Shown: positions 52,501 to 59,914 of the stretch, in pieces
Layout of the letters: every line of letters starts with the position of its first letter
How positions within the stretch are numbered: the first letter of the stretch is position 1
Assembly: GCA_004558115.1 (NCBI GenBank)
Contig: SFDT01000005.1
Span: 1 to 64,000, forward strand
Length of the DNA stretch: 64,000 nt
Origin: Clostridiales bacterium
Lineage (GTDB): Bacteria; Bacillota; Clostridia; Oscillospirales; Oscillospiraceae
Direction of reading: 5' to 3'
Notes under the pieces: generated by a model
Databases searched by the model: none
Seen by the model: the letters and a program-made list of their open reading frames with translations, nothing else
Told to the model about the DNA's origin: nothing
Translations under genes and position numbers: made by a program

Positions 52501-54048
52501 GCCCAGCTGATCTACGACCTGAAAAACGCCAACCGTTACGCCCGCATCAGCGTAAAGCTGGTGAGTGAGGCGGGCGTGGGCACCATCGCCGCCGGCGTTG
52601 CCAAGGCCGGTGCCCAGGTGGTCCTCATCTCCGGCCACGACGGCGGCACCGGCGCCGCCCCCAAGAACTCCATTCTGGGCGCCGGCCTCCCCTGGGAGCT
52701 GGGCGTGGCGGAGGCCCACCAAGCCCTCATCCAGAACGGCCTGCGCCGCCAGGTAGTCATCGAGACCGACGGCAAGCTCATGACCGGCCGGGATGTGGCC
52801 ATCGCCTGTATGCTGGGCGCCGAGGAATTCGGCTTCGCCACGGCACCCCTGGTGGCTCTGGGCTGCTGCATGATGCGGGTGTGCAATCTGGACACCTGCC
52901 CCGCCGGCATCGCCACGCAGAATCCCCAGCTGCGCAAACGCTTTGCCGGTAAGCCGGAATACATCGTCAACTTCATGGAATTCGTGGCCCAGGAGCTGCG
53001 GGAGTATATGGCCCGCCTGGGCATCCGCACCGTGGATGAGCTGGTGGGCCGCAGCGATCTGCTGCGGGTCCGGGAAAAGCTGGTGACCCACCGGGCGGAG
53101 ACCCTGGACCTCAGCGGCCTGCTGCAAAACCCCTACGGCGGCCATGTGCCCCACTTTGACCCCGGTGCCGTCTATGATTTCCACCTGGAAAAGACCGTGG
53201 ACATGAGCGTGCTGCTGGAAAAGCTGGGCCGGAGCCTCAAGGGCAAAAAATCCGGCAAGCTGGACCTGCAGGTCTCCTCCACGGACCGTTCCTTCGGCAC
53301 ATTGTTTGGCTCGGAGATCACCCGCCTGTGCGGCGACTCCCTGCCGGACGACAGTTATGTCATCACCTGCCACGGAGGCGGCGGCCAGTCCTTCGGCGCG
53401 TTCATCCCCAAGGGCCTCACCCTGGCTCTGGAGGGCGACTGCAACGACGGCTTCGGCAAGGGCCTCTCCGGCGGCAAGCTCATCCTCTATCCCCCGAAAA
53501 ACAGTCCCTTCGACCCCGGTGAGAACATCATCGTGGGCAATGTGGCCCTGTACGGCGCCACCAGCGGCCGGGCTTTCATCAACGGCTGCGCCGGTGAGCG
53601 GTTCTGTGTCCGCAACTCCGGCGCCGTGGCGGTGGTGGAGGGCGTGGGCGACCACGGCTGCGAGTATATGACCGGCGGACGCTGCGTCATTCTGGGTCCC
53701 ACCGGCAAAAACTTCGCGGCCGGTATGTCCGGCGGCATCGCCTACGTGCTGGATGAAAAGCACGACCTGTACATGCGCCTGAACAAAGAGCAGGTGCTCA
53801 TCGACACCCTGACGGAGTCCCACGACATCCAGGAGCTCCGCAGCCTCATTGAGGAGCACGTGGCCGCCACCGGCTCTCCCAGAGGCAAGCAGATCCTGGC
53901 AGCCTTCCACTCCTACATTCCCTGCTTCAAGAAGGTCATGCCCCGGGATTATGACCGGATGCTCCGCTCCATCGCCCAGTACGAGGAAAAGGGCATGAGC
54001 CGGGAGCAGGCCGAGATCGAGGCGTTTTACGCCAACACCAAACAGTGA
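49516..54048 (+). CDS. gltB: Glutamate synthase large subunit
   Basis: A 1510-aa protein. A short N-terminal propeptide precedes the Ntn-amidotransferase Cys (HDACGIGAV, about residue 21). The central domain, FMN/synthase domain (GGEARDRLHDERCSAIKQ) and a 3Fe-4S cluster motif (CCMMRVCNLDTCPAGIA) follow, then the C-terminal GXG beta-helix (GNVALYGATSGRAFINGCAGERF). ATG at 49516 was chosen because GGGAGG lies 8 nt upstream; ATG 49501 overlaps that SD. A small hairpin (TTCGCC/GGCGAA) lies in the gap after the ANTAR gene. Confidence 0.95.
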   Translation: MLEPDQRNHLLYDPSLEHDACGIGAVVSLKGIKTYKTVDDALKIVEKLEHRAGKDAAGETGDGVGIMLQVPHKLMMKVAAAEGIRLGGERDYGVGMFFFPTDPLKRAQAKKMLEIIVAKEGMTFLGWRDVPTHPEVLGEKARACMPTICQCFVKRPDRCKQGLAFDRKLYVVRRVFEQSNVNTYIASFSSRTIVYKGMFLVGQLRKFYDDLQDPDCQSAIALVHSRFSTNTTPSWERAHPNRYILHNGEINTIRGNVDRMLAREETMSSAVMEADMDKVLPVVDQSGSDSAMLDNTLEFLMMNGIPLPQAVMMCIPEPWANDKKMSREKRDFYHYYATMMEPWDGPAAIVFSDGDTMGAVLDRNGLRPCRWYLTNDDYLILSSEVGVLDIPPEKIVKKSRLQPGKMLLVDTLKQQLVDDETLKKHYARQQPYGEWLDQHLVYLKDLNIPNKRVEKHTQDMRDRLYKAFGYTYEEVKDSILPMARDGVEPTSAMGVDTPLAVLSEKHQPLFNYFKQLFAQVTNPPMDSIREEIVTDTTVYVGAGGNLLQEKAENCTVLQIHNPILTSVDLMKIRYMDQPGFKVETISLLYYKSMPLEHAIDRLFVNVDRAYKDGANILILSDRGVDENHVAIPSLLAVSALEQYLVRTKKRTAVSMILESAEPRDVHHFATLLGYGAQAINPYLAQECVEELITVGLLDKDPSAAVDDYNSAILHGIVKIASKMGISTIQSYQSAQIFECVGINKDVVDKYFTNTISRVGGVGLEEIGEGVEWNHNQAFDPLGLGYDTTLDSTGTYKLRSGPDKEDHMYNPRTILLLQKAAREGNYAAFKEYTSLVDFADKPHTLRGLLDFRFDENGGIPIDEVEPVSSIVKRFKTGAMSYGSISQEAHECMAIAMNRIGGKSNSGEGGEARDRLHDERCSAIKQVASGRFGVTSEYLCSAQEIQIKMAQGAKPGEGGHLPGKKVYPWIAKTRCSTPGVTLISPPPHHDIYSIEDLAQLIYDLKNANRYARISVKLVSEAGVGTIAAGVAKAGAQVVLISGHDGGTGAAPKNSILGAGLPWELGVAEAHQALIQNGLRRQVVIETDGKLMTGRDVAIACMLGAEEFGFATAPLVALGCCMMRVCNLDTCPAGIATQNPQLRKRFAGKPEYIVNFMEFVAQELREYMARLGIRTVDELVGRSDLLRVREKLVTHRAETLDLSGLLQNPYGGHVPHFDPGAVYDFHLEKTVDMSVLLEKLGRSLKGKKSGKLDLQVSSTDRSFGTLFGSEITRLCGDSLPDDSYVITCHGGGGQSFGAFIPKGLTLALEGDCNDGFGKGLSGGKLILYPPKNSPFDPGENIIVGNVALYGATSGRAFINGCAGERFCVRNSGAVAVVEGVGDHGCEYMTGGRCVILGPTGKNFAAGMSGGIAYVLDEKHDLYMRLNKEQVLIDTLTESHDIQELRSLIEEHVAATGSPRGKQILAAFHSYIPCFKKVMPRDYDRMLRSIAQYEEKGMSREQAEIEAFYANTKQ

Positions 54049-54066
54049 GAAAGGAGGGCAAGCACT

Positions 54067-55467
54067 ATGGGAAAGCCTACCGGATTTTTAGAGTACATCA
54101 GAAAAGACGACCCCACCCGCGCCCCCGCCCAGCGGGTCCGCGACTGGGAGGAATTTCACATTGCCCTCCCTGACGCCGTCCGGGAGCAGCAGGGCAGCCG
54201 CTGCATGAACTGCGGCGTCCCCTTCTGCCAGACAGGCATGATCTATGAGGGCAAGACCTTCGGCTGCCCGCTCCACAACCTCATCCCCGAGTGGAACGAC
54301 ATGATCATGAGCGGCAACCGCTCCCACGCCCTGAGCCGCCTGCTGAAAACCAACAATTTCCCGGAGTTCACCGGCCGGGTCTGCCCCGCCCCCTGCGAGC
54401 AGGCCTGCATCTGCGGCATTTACGGCAGTTCCATCACCATCCGGGACAATGAGCTGTGCGTCATTGAGGACGCCTTTGCAAGCGGCCACATGAAGCGCCG
54501 CCGTCCTCCCCAGTGGTCCGGCAAAAAGGTCTGCGTGGTGGGCTCCGGCCCGGCGGGCCTGGCGGCGGCCGACCAGCTGAACCGCCGGGGCCACTCCGTC
54601 ACCGTGGTGGAAAAGGAAGAACATCCCGGCGGCCTTCTGACCTACGGCATCCCCAACATGAAGCTGCCCAAGTCCGTGGTGAAGCGCCGCATCGACCTGA
54701 TGACTGACGAGGGCGTCAGCTTCGTCACCGGCGTGGACGCCGCAGATCCCAAGACGGCCCGGCGGCTGATGGCAGAGTATGACGCCGTTATCCTCTGCTG
54801 CGGCGCCGGAAAGCCCCGCCCCCTGGGGCTGGATACGGAGGGCGTCAGCGGCGTGTTCTACGGCACGGAGTATCTGAAAGCCGCCGTGGAACGGCACATC
54901 TTCAAAAAGGCCGAGACCGCCGCCCCCTCCGCCGAGGGCCGCCACGTGGTCATCATCGGCACCGGCGACACCGCCAGCGACTGCGTGGCCACCGCGCTGC
55001 GGGAGGGCTGCGCCTCTGTGACCCAGCTGGTCCGCCGTCCGGAGAAGGACTATCTGAAGGACGGCCAGCTGCCCATGGACTACGCCCACGAGGAGGCCGT
55101 GGCCGTCACGGGACATGACCCCCGCCGCTTCGGCGTCCAGGTGAAGGAGCTGGTCCGCGGCGAGGACGGCGCCCTCGCCGGCGTGGTCACCACTGAGGGC
55201 GACACGCTGCCCTGCCAGCTGCTCATTGGCGCCACCGGCTTTGCCGGCTGCCGGGAGGACGTATGCGCCGCTTTCGGCGTGGAGGCGGAGAAAACCGTCC
55301 GCACGGCGGAGGGCAGCTTTGCCACCAACGTGGAAAAGGTCTTTGCCGCCGGTGATATGCGCCGGGGCCAGTCCCTGGTGGTATGGGCCATCGCCGAGGG
55401 CCGGGCGGCCGCGGCGCAGGTGGATACATACCTGATCGGCTACACAAACCTTGTGGGAAGTATATAA
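54067..55467 (+). CDS. gltD: Glutamate synthase small subunit
   Basis: A 466-aa protein. N-terminal Cys clusters for two 4Fe-4S centres (CMNCGVPFC, CPAPCEQACICG), an FAD site (VVGSGPAGLAAADQL) and an NAD(P)H site (VIIGTGDTASDCVATAL). It is 18 nt after gltB with AAAGGAGG, and passes NAD(P)H electrons to GltB. Confidence 0.95.
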   Translation: MGKPTGFLEYIRKDDPTRAPAQRVRDWEEFHIALPDAVREQQGSRCMNCGVPFCQTGMIYEGKTFGCPLHNLIPEWNDMIMSGNRSHALSRLLKTNNFPEFTGRVCPAPCEQACICGIYGSSITIRDNELCVIEDAFASGHMKRRRPPQWSGKKVCVVGSGPAGLAAADQLNRRGHSVTVVEKEEHPGGLLTYGIPNMKLPKSVVKRRIDLMTDEGVSFVTGVDAADPKTARRLMAEYDAVILCCGAGKPRPLGLDTEGVSGVFYGTEYLKAAVERHIFKKAETAAPSAEGRHVVIIGTGDTASDCVATALREGCASVTQLVRRPEKDYLKDGQLPMDYAHEEAVAVTGHDPRRFGVQVKELVRGEDGALAGVVTTEGDTLPCQLLIGATGFAGCREDVCAAFGVEAEKTVRTAEGSFATNVEKVFAAGDMRRGQSLVVWAIAEGRAAAAQVDTYLIGYTNLVGSI

Positions 55468-55519
55468 AAAACCGAGAATTTTTTGACGAAACCATCAATT
55501 TCCTTAGAACTTTCGCCAA

Positions 55520-55548
55520 TTGACGAACATTCGTCTTCATGGTAAAGT
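55520..55548 (+). promoter_or_regulatory. Promoter of amt-PII
   Basis: TTGACG (55520-55525), 17 nt, TAAAGT (55543-55548). Confidence 0.75.
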
Positions 55549-55558
55549 CATACCATTC

Positions 55559-55602
55559 AAAGGCAAGGACGTCTGAGAGCTGTCTCAGGCGTCCTTTCTT
55601 TT
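55559..55602 (+). promoter_or_regulatory. amt leader attenuator with AAGGAC hexaloop (candidate ANTAR target)
   Basis: Hairpin AGGC-[AAGGAC]-GTCT (55561-55574, one G-U pair) starts within about 5 nt of the predicted transcription start. The same AAGGAC is the outer 5' arm of a terminator AAGGACG-t-CTGAGA / TCTCAG-g-CGTCCTT (55565-55596) with tail TCTTTT, 20 nt before the ATG. The arrangement is the same as at livK. Confidence 0.75.
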
Positions 55603-55621
55603 CGTTTTAGGAGGGAATTCT

Positions 55622-57334
55622 ATGTATTCATCGGTCAACACCATTTGGGTCCTTTTGGGCGCGGCCCTGGTCTTCTTCATGCAGGCCGGCTTTGCCATGT
55701 GTGAGGCAGGCTTCACCCGGGCCAAAAACACCGGCAACATCCTCATGAAAAACCTGATGGACTTCTGCATCGGCACACCTACTTACTGGCTGCTGGGCTT
55801 CGGCCTCATGTTCGGCGGCGCGGGCGCCATCATCGGCGGCTTTGACCCCATGGTCCGGGGCGACTACTCCGCCGTTCTTCCCGCAGGCGTTCCCCTGTTC
55901 GCTTTCCTCATTTTCCAGACGGTCTTCTGCGCCACCGCCGCCACCATCGTCTCCGGCTCCATGGCGGAGCGCACCAAGTTCATCTCCTACTGCATTTACT
56001 CCTTCTGCATCTCCGCGTTCATCTATCCCGTCTCCGGCCACTGGATCTGGGGCGGCGGCTGGCTGAGCCAGCTGGGCTTCCACGATTTCGCCGGCTCCAC
56101 GGCGGTCCACATGGTGGGCGGTGTGTGCGCCTGCATCGGCGCCGCCATCCTGGGCCCCCGCATCGGAAAGTACGATAAGGACGGCAAGCCCCGGGCCATC
56201 ATCGGCCACAACCTGTCCCTGGGTGCCCTGGGCGTGTTCATTCTGTGGTTCTGCTGGTTCGGCTTCAACGGCTGCTCCACCGTCAGCATGGAGGGCGACG
56301 ATGTGCTGGTCTCCGCCGGCCTCATCTTCGTGAACACCAACATGGCCGCCGCCGTGGCCTCCTGCGTCACCATGGTCTACACCTGGCTGCGCTACAAGAA
56401 GCCGGATGTGGGCATGACCCTCAACGCTGCCCTGGCCGGCCTGGTGGCCATCACCGCCGGCTGCGATGTGGTCTCTCCCGCCGGCGCCGCCATCATCGGC
56501 ATCGCGGCCGGCCTGCTGCTCCCCATCTCCGTCAATTTCTTCGACGCCGTGGTGAAGATCGATGACCCCGTGGGCGCCATCTCTGTCCACGGTGTCTGCG
56601 GTGCCGCCGGCACCATCCTCACGGGCCTGCTGGCCGTGGACGGCGGCGTGTTCTACGGCGGCGGCTTCCACTTCTTCGCCATCCAGTGCCTGGGCGTCCT
56701 CGCCACCGCCCTTTGGGCCGCTGTCATGATCACCATTGTCTTCCAGATCCTCAAGCACACCATCGGCCTGCGGGTCTCCGCCGAGGAGGAACTGAAGGGC
56801 CTGGATATCACCGAGCACGGCCTGCCCTCCGCGTACGGCGGCTTCGCCTTTACCTATGACGACACCCCCGACGGCCTGCCTGTTGCCTCCGGCGATGTCT
56901 CCATCCAGAAGGCGGTGCCCGTGGAGGTGGTCACGCCTCCCGCGGCTGCCGCTGCCGCTCCCACCGGCGGCGTGAAGATGACCAAGATCGATATCCTCTG
57001 CAAGATGGAGCGTTTCGACGCCTTGAAGCGTGCCATGTTCGACATCGGCATCACCGGCATGACGGCTGTCAACGTCATGGGCTGCGGCGAGCAGCGGGGC
57101 AAGACCGAGGGCTATTTCCGCGGCGCCAAGGTGGAAGCCACCATGCTGCCCAGCATCCAGGTGTCCATCGTGGTCAGCAAGCTGCCGGTGGACCTGGTGG
57201 TGAACACCGCCCGCAAGGTCCTCTACACCGGCAACATCGGCGACGGCAAGATCTTCATCTACAACGTGGAGAACGCCGTCAAGGTCCGCACCGGCGAACA
57301 GGGCTATGACGCGCTTCAGGACGATGTCAACTAA
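55622..57334 (+). CDS. amtB: Ammonium transporter fused to a PII signal protein
   Basis: A 570-aa protein. Residues 1 to about 410 form an Amt channel (eleven TM; FAMCEAGFTRAKN, the AVHMVGG and SVHGVCGAAGT pore histidines). A linker with an Ala/Pro stretch (about 435-450) leads to a complete PII domain (452-570): MTKIDILCKMERFDALKRAM, the GCGEQRGKTEGYFRGAKVEATMLP T-loop and the GNIGDGKIFIYNVENAVKVRTGEQG C-terminal signature. Normally amtB and glnK are two genes. In the fusion the gate and sensor are one chain. Confidence is high for both domains. Confidence 0.94.
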   Translation: MYSSVNTIWVLLGAALVFFMQAGFAMCEAGFTRAKNTGNILMKNLMDFCIGTPTYWLLGFGLMFGGAGAIIGGFDPMVRGDYSAVLPAGVPLFAFLIFQTVFCATAATIVSGSMAERTKFISYCIYSFCISAFIYPVSGHWIWGGGWLSQLGFHDFAGSTAVHMVGGVCACIGAAILGPRIGKYDKDGKPRAIIGHNLSLGALGVFILWFCWFGFNGCSTVSMEGDDVLVSAGLIFVNTNMAAAVASCVTMVYTWLRYKKPDVGMTLNAALAGLVAITAGCDVVSPAGAAIIGIAAGLLLPISVNFFDAVVKIDDPVGAISVHGVCGAAGTILTGLLAVDGGVFYGGGFHFFAIQCLGVLATALWAAVMITIVFQILKHTIGLRVSAEEELKGLDITEHGLPSAYGGFAFTYDDTPDGLPVASGDVSIQKAVPVEVVTPPAAAAAAPTGGVKMTKIDILCKMERFDALKRAMFDIGITGMTAVNVMGCGEQRGKTEGYFRGAKVEATMLPSIQVSIVVSKLPVDLVVNTARKVLYTGNIGDGKIFIYNVENAVKVRTGEQGYDALQDDVN

Positions 57335-57367
57335 ACACACAGCTTTTTCATCAACTCTCCTTTTAAA

Positions 57368-57400
57368 GGAAAGCGGCTGGCCGAGGCCAGCCGCTTTTCC
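57368..57400 (+). terminator. Terminator of amt-PII
   Basis: A 13-bp or longer stem (AAAGCGGCTGGCC / GGCCAGCCGCTTT) with a 2-nt gap and TTTTCC tail. Confidence 0.8.
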
Positions 57401-57429
57401 GTATGCTTCCCGCCTTTTGGGGAACACTA
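57401..57429 (+). promoter_or_regulatory. Candidate forespore-sigma promoter of spoVAE
   Basis: GTATGC (57401-57406), 17 nt, ACACTA (57424-57429). The downstream element also fits the sigma-F -10 pattern GGNNAANANTR exactly (57419-57429), but with short spacing to GTATG. Confidence 0.42.
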
Positions 57430-57467
57430 CCAGGGCAACCACATCCCATATGACGGAGGCGTTCCCT

Positions 57468-57824
57468 ATGGATTATCTCAACGCGTTTCTCTGCGGCGGC
57501 ATCCTCTGCGCCATTGGCCAGATCCTCATCGACAAGACGAAGCTGACTCCCGCCCGCATCCTGACAGGCTACGTGGTGGCCGGCGTGGTCCTCAGCGCCC
57601 TGGGGCTGTATGAGCCCATCGCCCAGTGGGGCGGTGCCGGGGCCTCCGTGCCCCTCACGGGCTTCGGCCACCTGCTGGCCAAGGGCGTCCGCAAGGCCGT
57701 GGCGGAGCAGGGCTGGCTGGGGGTGTTTACCGGCGGCCTCACCGCGGCGGCAGGCGGCATTACGGCGGCCATGGTGTTCGGCGTGGTCATGGCGCTTCTC
57801 TGCAAGCCCGGCGACAAGCGGTAG
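57468..57824 (+). CDS. spoVAE: Stage V sporulation protein AE
   Basis: A 118-aa membrane protein with about four TM helices. AFLCGGILCAIGQILIDKTKLTPARILTGYVVAGVVLSALGLYEP is the SpoVAE signature. ATG at 57468 follows GGAGG by 8 nt; ATG 57450 lies before the SD. It works with SpoVAC and SpoVAD in dipicolinate/Ca uptake into spores but stands alone here behind its own candidate promoter. Confidence 0.9.
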   Translation: MDYLNAFLCGGILCAIGQILIDKTKLTPARILTGYVVAGVVLSALGLYEPIAQWGGAGASVPLTGFGHLLAKGVRKAVAEQGWLGVFTGGLTAAAGGITAAMVFGVVMALLCKPGDKR

Positions 57825-57826
57825 GC

Positions 57827-57857
57827 AAAACGCGGACGGAAAACCGTCCGCGTTTTT
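57827..57857 (+). terminator. Terminator of spoVAE
   Basis: A 13-bp perfect stem (AAAACGCGGACGG and its complement), loop AAAA, T-run. Confidence 0.88.
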
Positions 57858-57937
57858 GTCACTCTTTTGTTGTTCTTTTTCGACGGAAAAGCTGATATAC
57901 TGATTGCATCAAAAGCCTTACAGAAAGGACCTGTACC

Positions 57938-59203
57938 ATGCGCCGATTTTTTTGCGTGTTTCTGGCAGCTCTGCTGCTGTTTTCCTTGACCGCCTGCGGC
58001 TCCGCCCCAGCCCCCGGCTCCAGCGGTCCTTCCCAGCCGGAGGAGCCTCCCGCCCAGGAGGAACAGTCCTCCGCGGAAGCGCCTCAGGAGACGCCTGCCC
58101 AGCCGGAGCCCTATACTATCCTGGACCCCACCGTCATGCCGGAGGGCGGCAGCCGGGACGGCGTGACCTACGCCGCCTATGACGGCGTGGTGGAGCACCT
58201 GTTTTTCCACCCTGTGGTGGCCTATCCGGAGCTGGCCTTCGACGGGGACTACAAATCCGACGGCATCGACGACTGGATGGTCACCGCCGGGGAGTACCTG
58301 AAAATTCTGGAGAGCGTCTACGAAAAGGGCTACATTTTGGTGGACATCAACGACTGCTGGAGCGAGCAGACCGGAGAGGACGGCCAAGTCCGGATGGTGA
58401 AGAACACGCTGTACTTACCCGAGGACAAAAAGCCCCTCATCCTCTCCTACGACGATGTGAACTACTACGAATACATGCTGGAAAACGGCTTCACCTACAA
58501 GCTCATCCTGGGCCAGGACGGCAAGCTCTGGTCCTGGGGACTGGACCCGGAGGGCAATGAAGTCACCAGCCGGGACCTGGACGCCGTCACCATTCTGGAC
58601 AAGTTTGTGGAGGAGCATCCGGACTTCTCCCCCTTCGGCGCCAAGGGCTGCCTGAGCCTGACGGGCTACGAGGGCATCTTAGGCTACCGCACCCAGACGG
58701 ACAAGGAAAACTGGACGGCGGAGCGGGAGGCCAACCGCCAAAAAGAGATCGAAGCCGTCAAGCCCATTGTCGCGGAGCTGAAGCGCACCGGCTGGACCTT
58801 CGGCAGCCACACCTGGGGCCATATCAGCCTCAACACCCGCACCTATGAGACCGTCACCGCCGACATGCAGAAGTGGTTCGACGAGGTGGGTTCTCTGGTG
58901 GGAGAGACGCAGGTGCTGTTCTATCCCTTCGGCGGCCGCCTGGACGGCGACGATGTGCGGCAGACCGGCCCCGCCTTCCAGTGGATGCAGCAGCAGGGTT
59001 TCCGCATTTTCTGCTCCGTGGGCATCGACTCCTGGTCCAAGTGCAAAAGCGACATCAGCGCCGTCATCTGCGACCGGCTCCACCCCGACGGCACCACCCT
59101 CCGCTCCGCCAAGGGCCGGGAGCGGTATATGAAGTTCTACGACGCCAAGGACATCCTCGACCTGAGCGTCCGTCCCCAGCGGGAGGTAGGCTGGCTGTCG
59201 TAA
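57938..59203 (+). CDS. Polysaccharide deacetylase-family lipoprotein
   Basis: A 421-aa protein. Lipobox SLTACGS (Cys about residue 21), a Pro/Glu/Ser-rich linker (about 25-60), then a CE4/NodB-like barrel with LSYDDVNYYEYM (catalytic and metal Asp), SHTWGHIS (metal histidines) and FYPFGG. A long insertion separates the first and second motifs. It probably removes acetyl groups from a wall or exported polysaccharide; the substrate is unknown. Confidence 0.85.
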   Translation: MRRFFCVFLAALLLFSLTACGSAPAPGSSGPSQPEEPPAQEEQSSAEAPQETPAQPEPYTILDPTVMPEGGSRDGVTYAAYDGVVEHLFFHPVVAYPELAFDGDYKSDGIDDWMVTAGEYLKILESVYEKGYILVDINDCWSEQTGEDGQVRMVKNTLYLPEDKKPLILSYDDVNYYEYMLENGFTYKLILGQDGKLWSWGLDPEGNEVTSRDLDAVTILDKFVEEHPDFSPFGAKGCLSLTGYEGILGYRTQTDKENWTAEREANRQKEIEAVKPIVAELKRTGWTFGSHTWGHISLNTRTYETVTADMQKWFDEVGSLVGETQVLFYPFGGRLDGDDVRQTGPAFQWMQQQGFRIFCSVGIDSWSKCKSDISAVICDRLHPDGTTLRSAKGRERYMKFYDAKDILDLSVRPQREVGWLS

Positions 59204-59282
59204 GAACACGCCCTTACTCCTTTGCGCCGCACCCGCTTCGCTGGGCTGCGCCGCGAGATGAAATGAAACAGGAGGAACCTAT

Positions 59283-59675
59283 ATGACCCGTGAAGAACTG
59301 AAGGCCGCGGCCATCGCCATGCTGGACCGGGCCTACATTCCGTACTCCCATTTTCCCGTGGGCGCCGCGCTGGAGTGCAGCGACGGCTCCGTGTTCACCG
59401 GCTGCAACATCGAAAACGCCTCCTTCGGCCCCACCATCTGTGCCGAGCGCACCGCCGTGGCCAAGGCTGTCAGCGAGGGGCACCGGGACTTCGTCCGCAT
59501 CGTGGTGGCCGGCAGGAGCAAGGACTTCTGCGTGCCCTGCGGCGTGTGCCGCCAGGTGCTGCGGGAGTTCGCCCCCAATATGGAGGTCATCTGCCTCAAC
59601 GGCGCCGGGGAGGAACAGGTCTTCACCCTGCCGGAGCTGCTGCCCCACAGCTTCGGCCCGGAGTACCTGGCATGA
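59283..59675 (+). CDS. cdd: Cytidine deaminase
   Basis: A 130-aa protein, usual length for a homotetrameric Cdd. Zinc site: NIENASFGPTICAERTA (Cys and catalytic Glu) and PCGVCRQVLREF. ATG has AGGAGG. It salvages cytidine and deoxycytidine. Its stop overlaps the next ATG (ATGA). Confidence 0.93.
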   Translation: MTREELKAAAIAMLDRAYIPYSHFPVGAALECSDGSVFTGCNIENASFGPTICAERTAVAKAVSEGHRDFVRIVVAGRSKDFCVPCGVCRQVLREFAPNMEVICLNGAGEEQVFTLPELLPHSFGPEYLA

Positions 59676-59914
59676 AGCTGACGGAAGCGGAGGCGGCGGC
59701 CCGCATCGCCGCCGCGCCGGGACACAACGTATGTGTTCTGCGCATTGAAGAAGGAGACTTCGGCTGTGAGGAACGGCGGGACCCGGCGCCCCTGTGGCTT
59801 TTGTGCCAGCGCTCCGACGGCGTCCGTTTCTCCCTCGACATTCCCGAGACCCGGGTGGAGGCCCTGGGCCTCACGGAAGGCTGCACCTGCCGGGAGGAGG
59901 ACCTGTATGCCTGA
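59672..59914 (+). CDS. Small acidic protein of unknown function
   Basis: An 80-aa protein with no recognised domain. It has a short N-terminal helix (LTEAEAAARIAAAPG), a beta-rich middle (NVCVLRIEEGDFGCEERRD...LWLLCQRSDG) and a C-terminal CTCREED. It overlaps cdd by 4 nt and the MBL gene by 8 nt, so the three are co-translated. Codon use matches its neighbours, which supports a real gene. Confidence 0.65.
   Translation: MKLTEAEAAARIAAAPGHNVCVLRIEEGDFGCEERRDPAPLWLLCQRSDGVRFSLDIPETRVEALGLTEGCTCREEDLYA

Noticed and set aside
48808..53910. A 1700-aa open frame antisense to glnA/gltB
   Set aside because: Same codon-bias shadow: repetitive Val/His/Gly composition, no start signals, fully overlapped by well-supported glnA, ANTAR and gltB.
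55628..57442. A 604-aa antisense frame across amt-PII
   Set aside because: Shadow ORF with Ala/Gly/His/Val-rich composition; the plus-strand gene is certain.
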